Source: Zeus faber (Eukaryota > Chordata > Actinopteri > Zeiformes > Zeidae). Taken from it: a stretch of DNA of 64,000 bases. The stretch lies in NCBI GenBank assembly GCA_960531495.1, contig OY482850.1:6725653-6789652 (forward strand). The letters are read 5' to 3'. Each line of letters opens with the position of its first letter. Positions within the stretch are counted from its first letter, which is position 1. Below are positions 59,321 through 64,000 of the stretch, piece by piece. The notes beneath the pieces were generated by a model. It was not told where the DNA came from, did no database searches, and saw only the letters and a program-made list of their open reading frames with translations. The translations under genes and the position numbers were made by a program.

Positions 59321-60256
59321 GGTTTCTTGTTGAGTGAAACGCTGTGAAGTGTAACCATTGGTGATGACAGAAGCAGATGGGGAGTTGTAGAGGATTCTGA
59401 TCCATTGAATGAGTGACTCTCCAAAGCCAAATTTGTTGAGGGTTGAAAAGAGATATGTCCAATTAACTCTGTCAAATGCTTTTTCGGCATCTGAAGAGGC
59501 AATAATAGTATTTAGGTTGTTCTTTAAGATATGCTGATCAGACTGAATAAACAACACATATTGCTGGATGAGTGTCTGCCTTTGACAAAGCCTGTTTAGT
59601 CTGGGTAAAATTCTGTTGGTTAGTGTTTTACTTATAATCTTAAGTTCGCAATAATAAGGCTTATGGGTCTATATCTGGAGGTGAGGGTTGGATCCTTATT
59701 GGGTTTGAGCAAAACCGAAATGAGAGCAGTATTCATGTGTGGAGGCATGGTGGATGTTGACTTAATCTCTGTAACCATTCTGATGAACAATGGGTATATA
59801 AGTGGCCAGAAGTGTGTATAGAATTACACTGGATAGCCATCTGATCCAGGTGATTTATTGTTGGGCATAGAGAAGAGAGCTTCCTGAGTTTTTCTAGAGT
59901 AAGTGGTTGATCTAAGGTGGTAGCCTGCAGTGTCAAAGGTTTAGGAAGGTTAATATCATCAAGGAATGAGTGAATGTTTTAAATATTCGATTCATTATCC
60001 GAGTGATGTGCGGTATGTTATCCTACCCTGTGGATCTTTGATGGCTATAGTAAGTGTGTTTTCTCCATTGCGTTTCAATTTATTGGCAAGAAATTTGTAA
60101 TTGAATTCAAAATAATTTGCTCTTGTTCATTGCGTCTTTTGATAGATGATATTATCAAGTTGAGATGTAATTGTTCAGATCTCATTTCAGATTTGCTCAG
60201 TGGGCAACTCCTTTAGTTGTTGTTCAAGTTTATTTTGGCATTGTCCTTTCTTTTTC

Positions 60257-60432
60257 ACATTACATTTACCAGACGCTTTTATCTAAAGCGACTTACACCG
60301 ACGGACGCAGCCATCAGGAGCTAAGTGTCTTGCTTAAGGACACTACAGCATGCTAGCAGGAGGAGCCTGGGACTGAACCAGCAACCGATAGATCACTAGA
60401 CCACCAGCTCTACCACCTGAGCTACCATCCCC
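60257..60432 (-). mobile_element. SINE inside the L1
   Basis: Third copy of the 30.8-kb family: tail acattacatttaccagacg and head, complement of gagctaccatcccc. It separates the L1 endonuclease from the RT. Confidence 0.8.
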
Positions 60433-61319
60433 TTTCTTGTGAGCGGAGAATGAAATAATACTACCTCTTAGAACTGCCTTAGCCGTTTCCCAGAGTAAAG
60501 ATGGTGATATTTTTCTGGGGAGTCATTCAGTTCAATGGAGGAAGTCCATTCTCTGGAAAATAAATTATTTAATTCTTTATCTGTCAAAAGTGAGGCGTTA
60601 AACTGTCACCTGCCAGGAGGGCTCTGGTTTGTTTCATTTATGAGGTTGAAACGAATCGGCCTGTGATCTGAATTAACAATAGGGTGGCTTTCAGGATTAG
60701 TGATCTTGGACTTTGTGGAGTTACTTGTCAAGAAAAGGTTGATTGTAGAGAAACTTAGCTTTGAGTTGGAGGTGCATTGATGCAGGGAGGGGTCTTTCTT
60801 GCAGTTGACAGAAGCTGGGGTTCATCCTGGTGAGGTGACTTAGGATTTTGCTGCGTTTAGCAGGTGAGCCCAAGCCTCTCACATTCCAACTAACAAACTT
60901 AATGGGTGTCTATGAAGTTAGTTAGGGGGTGATGGCACAGTGCATCCAAGGCAATAGCTATACTACCATTCCCATGCTTTCCCATCCTCCTTTACATTCC
61001 TTTTTACTGTCCTAGTATTGCAGGAAGTTTGTAGGGATACATATCTACACAAACAAATGACAAGTAGCCAAAGATAAACATAGAACATTGCAGGATCAGA
61101 CATACCTACATAAAGTGAGAGACACAGTAGAGTGAGAGTGATGGGGAGAGAGGGATTAGGATGGTGAGATGATGATAGAAGTAGGGAGGGGTGATTAGGA
61201 GGGTGAGATGATGAGAGTGAGCGATATTTTAATTCCTGACATAGATAGCATGCTAATTTTTACATCTTACAGGATATAATTACCAGAATACAAGAATACA
61301 TACGTAATGATCAAAATAA

Positions 61320-62030
61320 CCAGGGTGTGGTGGAGGAGTCTCAGAATAACAGACTGTCTACATATAATTTATCAACAACCATCGATACGCGTTTACCCTT
61401 CTGTCGGTTCTCCTTCAGAATGGGGTACAGCACCTTCCGTCGGTGGTTGATCTCCCGGGGGAATTGGTTGCTCATGCCCAGCGTGGTTCCTTTCAGCTCC
61501 CGTCCTTTGCTTTTAACCAGCTCCTTGTGCTTGAAGTGTTCAAACTTGCAATGAGGTGTCCCAGTCGGTGAACCAGGTGATCTGCTTCACGGTGTCCGTG
61601 GGAAGTTTCAGGGCGGTGCAGAGAAAATCTTTCACCATGTTTTCTGGGGACTCTGTGTTGTTTTCTGGGATCCCAGAAAAGGTTGTCCCGGATAGTCGCT
61701 TTCATTATTTTATTTTATTTTTTTACCACTTCCATCTCCGTTGTGAGACACTTCGTGGAGGTTTTTAGATCTGCATTGTCTTTTTGCATCTCGCCGACCG
61801 TGTGGTGCAGGAAATCAAGGCTGGCTTTGATCTCGGAAAGGTCTCGGTGAAGTAGACCAAGCATATCCAGCTTCTTGTTAATCTCATCCAAGCACTTACC
61901 TCTACAGCACCCGGGATGAGATCGTTGCTGAGGCCATCTTCTTCCTTTTCAAGGGATTATTGCGGTCCTGGTCATCTTCCATCACGTACTCTTATAAAAA
62001 AATCGATATAATCCTCGAGGTCCTTTCCTT
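61320..62030 (-). pseudogene. L1-like ORF1 (RNA-binding protein) remnant
   Basis: Broken minus frames read GIPENNTESPENMVKDFLCT, then LKLPTDTVKQI, then FPREINHRRKVLYPILKE, the RRM and C-terminal regions of an L1 ORF1 protein. Multiple stops. Confidence 0.7.
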
Positions 62031-62269
62031 TGCTTTTGTGCAGTGTTCCCTTTTTTTAAACTTAAATAGATAAATATTTTTGCAATTCGCTTTGTTATCT
62101 GTCTGAGTTGGAGCGGATTGTCTGTGTGTTAGTCAGTGTAGCAGGACGTCGCCATGTTGGATCTCTACTCACTTCCATCTTCTCGCAAGATCACAGCATG
62201 CTCCCATCTCTCCCTCTCCACACTAACTAACAGAATTTAAAAAGTAATTCCATTTAAAATTCACCCAGA

Positions 62270-63962
62270 CCAAACAGGTTTTGTCAAGGGCAGACACTCA
62301 TCCAGCAATATGTGCCGCTTATTCAGTCTGATCAGCGTATCTGATTAGTGACTCTCCAAAGCCAAATTTGGCTTTGGAGAGTCACTTATTCAATGGATTA
62401 GAATACTGCACAACTCACCAGCTGTTTCTTTCATCACCAATGGTTACACTTCACAGCGTTTCACTTGACAACATGGCACAAGACAAGGATTTCCACTCTC
62501 CCCTTTGCTATTTACCATCTTTATTGAACCCCTCATGGCAGCCATCCGTCAAAACATTAATATCATTGGCATACAAACGGGAAACTCTGTTCACAAAATC
62601 AGTTTATATGCAGACCATATTTGGTTATACTTAGGGAACCCAATATCATCCCTACCGGAAGTGTTCAATCTTATATCTAGATTTTCAGCCATCTCAGACT
62701 ATTGAATAAACTGGACTAAAACCACTCAGTGGGGGGGACTGAAATGCTGGAACCCAGAAACTACGTTTAATCATCACAATGGGCAAGATTAGATACCTTG
62801 GTATTGATATCTGCACAAATCTGTCAGATTTATTTACCCTTAATTTTACTCCATTGCTCAAATCCATTCAATAAGACCTCACTCGATGGAACAAACTACC
62901 CATATCACTAATTTGTAGGAAAGCAGCAATGAAAATGAATAAACTATATATTTTCAATGACCCCATTCCAACCTGCAGTAAATTGGTTTAATACTCTAGA
63001 CTCAATAATCAATAAATTATATTGGAAACACAAGAAACCAAGAATTTAATGAGCAACACTACAGAAAAAGACTGTGAAGGCCTAGCAGCCCCAAACTTCA
63101 GATACAACAATTTAGCGAATCATCTTCAATTTATAATTTATTGGTAAAAACCAGAGCAACAACTGGGCCATGGATTGCAAGACACTGAACAAACAGAATG
63201 TCAGGATTTATCAATATTTGATCTCCCATTTCTTACTGAATCAATAGAGAAACATAAATGGTTGAGAAACCCATTGATCGCAACAACTTTGTCAGCCTGG
63301 TGGAGATTCCTCAAACTCAGTGGTAACACCGTTTTGGTCCAATCTCCAAAACAAATCCACTCCAATCTGACACAACCCTGATTTTCTGTTTAAAAACACA
63401 CCAATAATATTCAGGTCTTGGATAGGACAAGGAATCACTCATCTGGAACACATTTTTGAAATCAACTCACTCAAGTGATCACTGTTTCCTGCAATTTATT
63501 CAACTACAGCATTCTATGAAAGTTAAAATCAAAATAACGCACAACATCCTACAATCACCTCTGATGATTGAACATCTTACTCGTATAGGAAAGTTAAAAA
63601 ATCATCGTGGTGATCATCATCGAGATGTCAGCTAGGGTGTCTGGCCAATTGGGATGACGCAAGCCTCGCCCTTGCGCGGGGCACTGGAGGGCGTGGGAAC
63701 GCACTCTCTGGGATCACTTTATGCTCCTCAGGGCCGGGCGTGGGTGTTGCTCTCTGGGCCTCCAGCTTCTCTCGGGGCTGGGGGGACTTCTGTGACTGCA
63801 GAGCAGGGTGCTCAGGGATTTCCTGTAGTCGTAGAGTGTCTATACCGCCGTGGGAGTTAGGGGTGGCCGCAGGGCCTTTTCTGCTGCTTGGAGGCGCTAT
63901 GATATTATACCGACCTCATACACCAGAACCAATTTGGGCAAGTCCTGTACATTCACCGGTGG

Positions 63963-63967
<5 letters not shown>
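62270..63967 (+). pseudogene. L1/Tx1-like LINE 3' half
   Basis: Frames read FIEPLMAAIRQNINIIGIQT, ISLYADHIWLY (YADD changed to YADH), LPEVFNLISRFSAISDY, then a C-terminal region to about 63620, and the 3' UTR 63640-63967 (gccttttctgctgcttggag, also found at 58.4-58.5 kb on the other strand). Frameshifts are frequent. Confidence 0.75.

Positions 63968-64000
<33 letters not shown>
63968..64000. repeat. (CA)n microsatellite, runs off the window
   Basis: CA units directly after the L1 3' end, the usual place for such a tail. Confidence 0.95.

Larger units (their letters stand above)
58360..62190 (-). mobile_element. L1/Tx1-like LINE, near full length, broken
   Basis: Right to left: 5' region with gccatgttggatctc (near 62150), ORF1 remnant (62030-61320), endonuclease (about 61000-60440), RT start (59980-59700), RT palm (59560-59330, AEKAFDRVNWTYLFSTLNKF), the motif C region (58880-58690, ISLYAEN in place of YADD) and 3' UTR (58540-58360). 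Three SINEs interrupt it, and about 90 bp of RT are missing where the 58.9-59.3 kb SINE sits. Inactive. Confidence 0.8.

Overview
This window is vertebrate, most likely teleost, genomic DNA. It is AT-leaning and intron-rich, with long (CA)n tracts and a dense mix of Tc1/mariner, hAT, BEL/Pao, Gypsy, Rex1/L2-like LINE, L1/Tx1-like LINE and tRNA-derived SINE sequence. There is no operon structure, and most long reading frames belong to transposons or are their antisense shadows.

Layout. 0-1.2 kb: decayed ZMYM1-like hAT transposase. 2.95-4.5 kb: a dead Tc1-like element with readable TIRs. 4.7-6.0 kb: an intronless Y-box (cold-shock domain) gene with a CRE/TATA promoter and polyA signals, probably a retrogene with a frameshifted C-terminus. 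6-13 kb: repeats, LTR pieces, a rearranged hAT and a MITE. 13.3-16.5 kb: a broken BEL/Pao retrotransposon on the minus strand. 16.5-19.5 kb: little that can be recognised.

19.9-36 kb is the most interesting region. On the minus strand lies an array of short exons, all in phase 1, of two alternating classes. Class A is 84-87 nt and ends in a GSNIQIT-like core. Class B is 87-102 nt, carries a NQVNVGTNIN-like core and usually a Cys-Cys pair. At least eight A exons and four B exons have usable splice sites, two TATA promoters sit in the array, and there are decayed copies. One complete 5' gene end, with TATA box, start codon and first two coding exons, can be read at 35.6-35.06 kb. The motifs superficially resemble RHIM/amyloid signalling cores; that link is inference. 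The array grew by segmental duplication, and one duplication junction lies inside a solo LTR. It was later hit by LINE, SINE, MITE and LTR insertions.

36.4-44.7 kb: a Rex1/L2-like LINE whose 5' half is tandemly duplicated almost perfectly, with a Tc1 element (full TIRs, TA target duplication, one nonsense codon) nested in its 3' UTR. 44.7-46.3 kb: Gypsy gag/protease remnant split by a SINE. 46.5-49.1 kb: a complete but dead GTF2IRD2/ZBED-like hAT with an exact 8-bp target duplication. 49.6 kb: a second copy of the CRE/TATA promoter seen before the Y-box gene.

53.0-55.0 kb holds the best candidate host gene apart from the array: five exons whose phases all join, encoding about 198 residues (leucine-zipper coiled coil, Ser-rich stretch, Lys/Arg-rich stretch), with an alternative short ending that has its own polyA signal. 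56.9-64 kb is an inverted cluster of L1/Tx1-like elements carrying SINEs and a solo LTR with exact target duplications. All homology statements come from reading motifs by eye; no database search was run.
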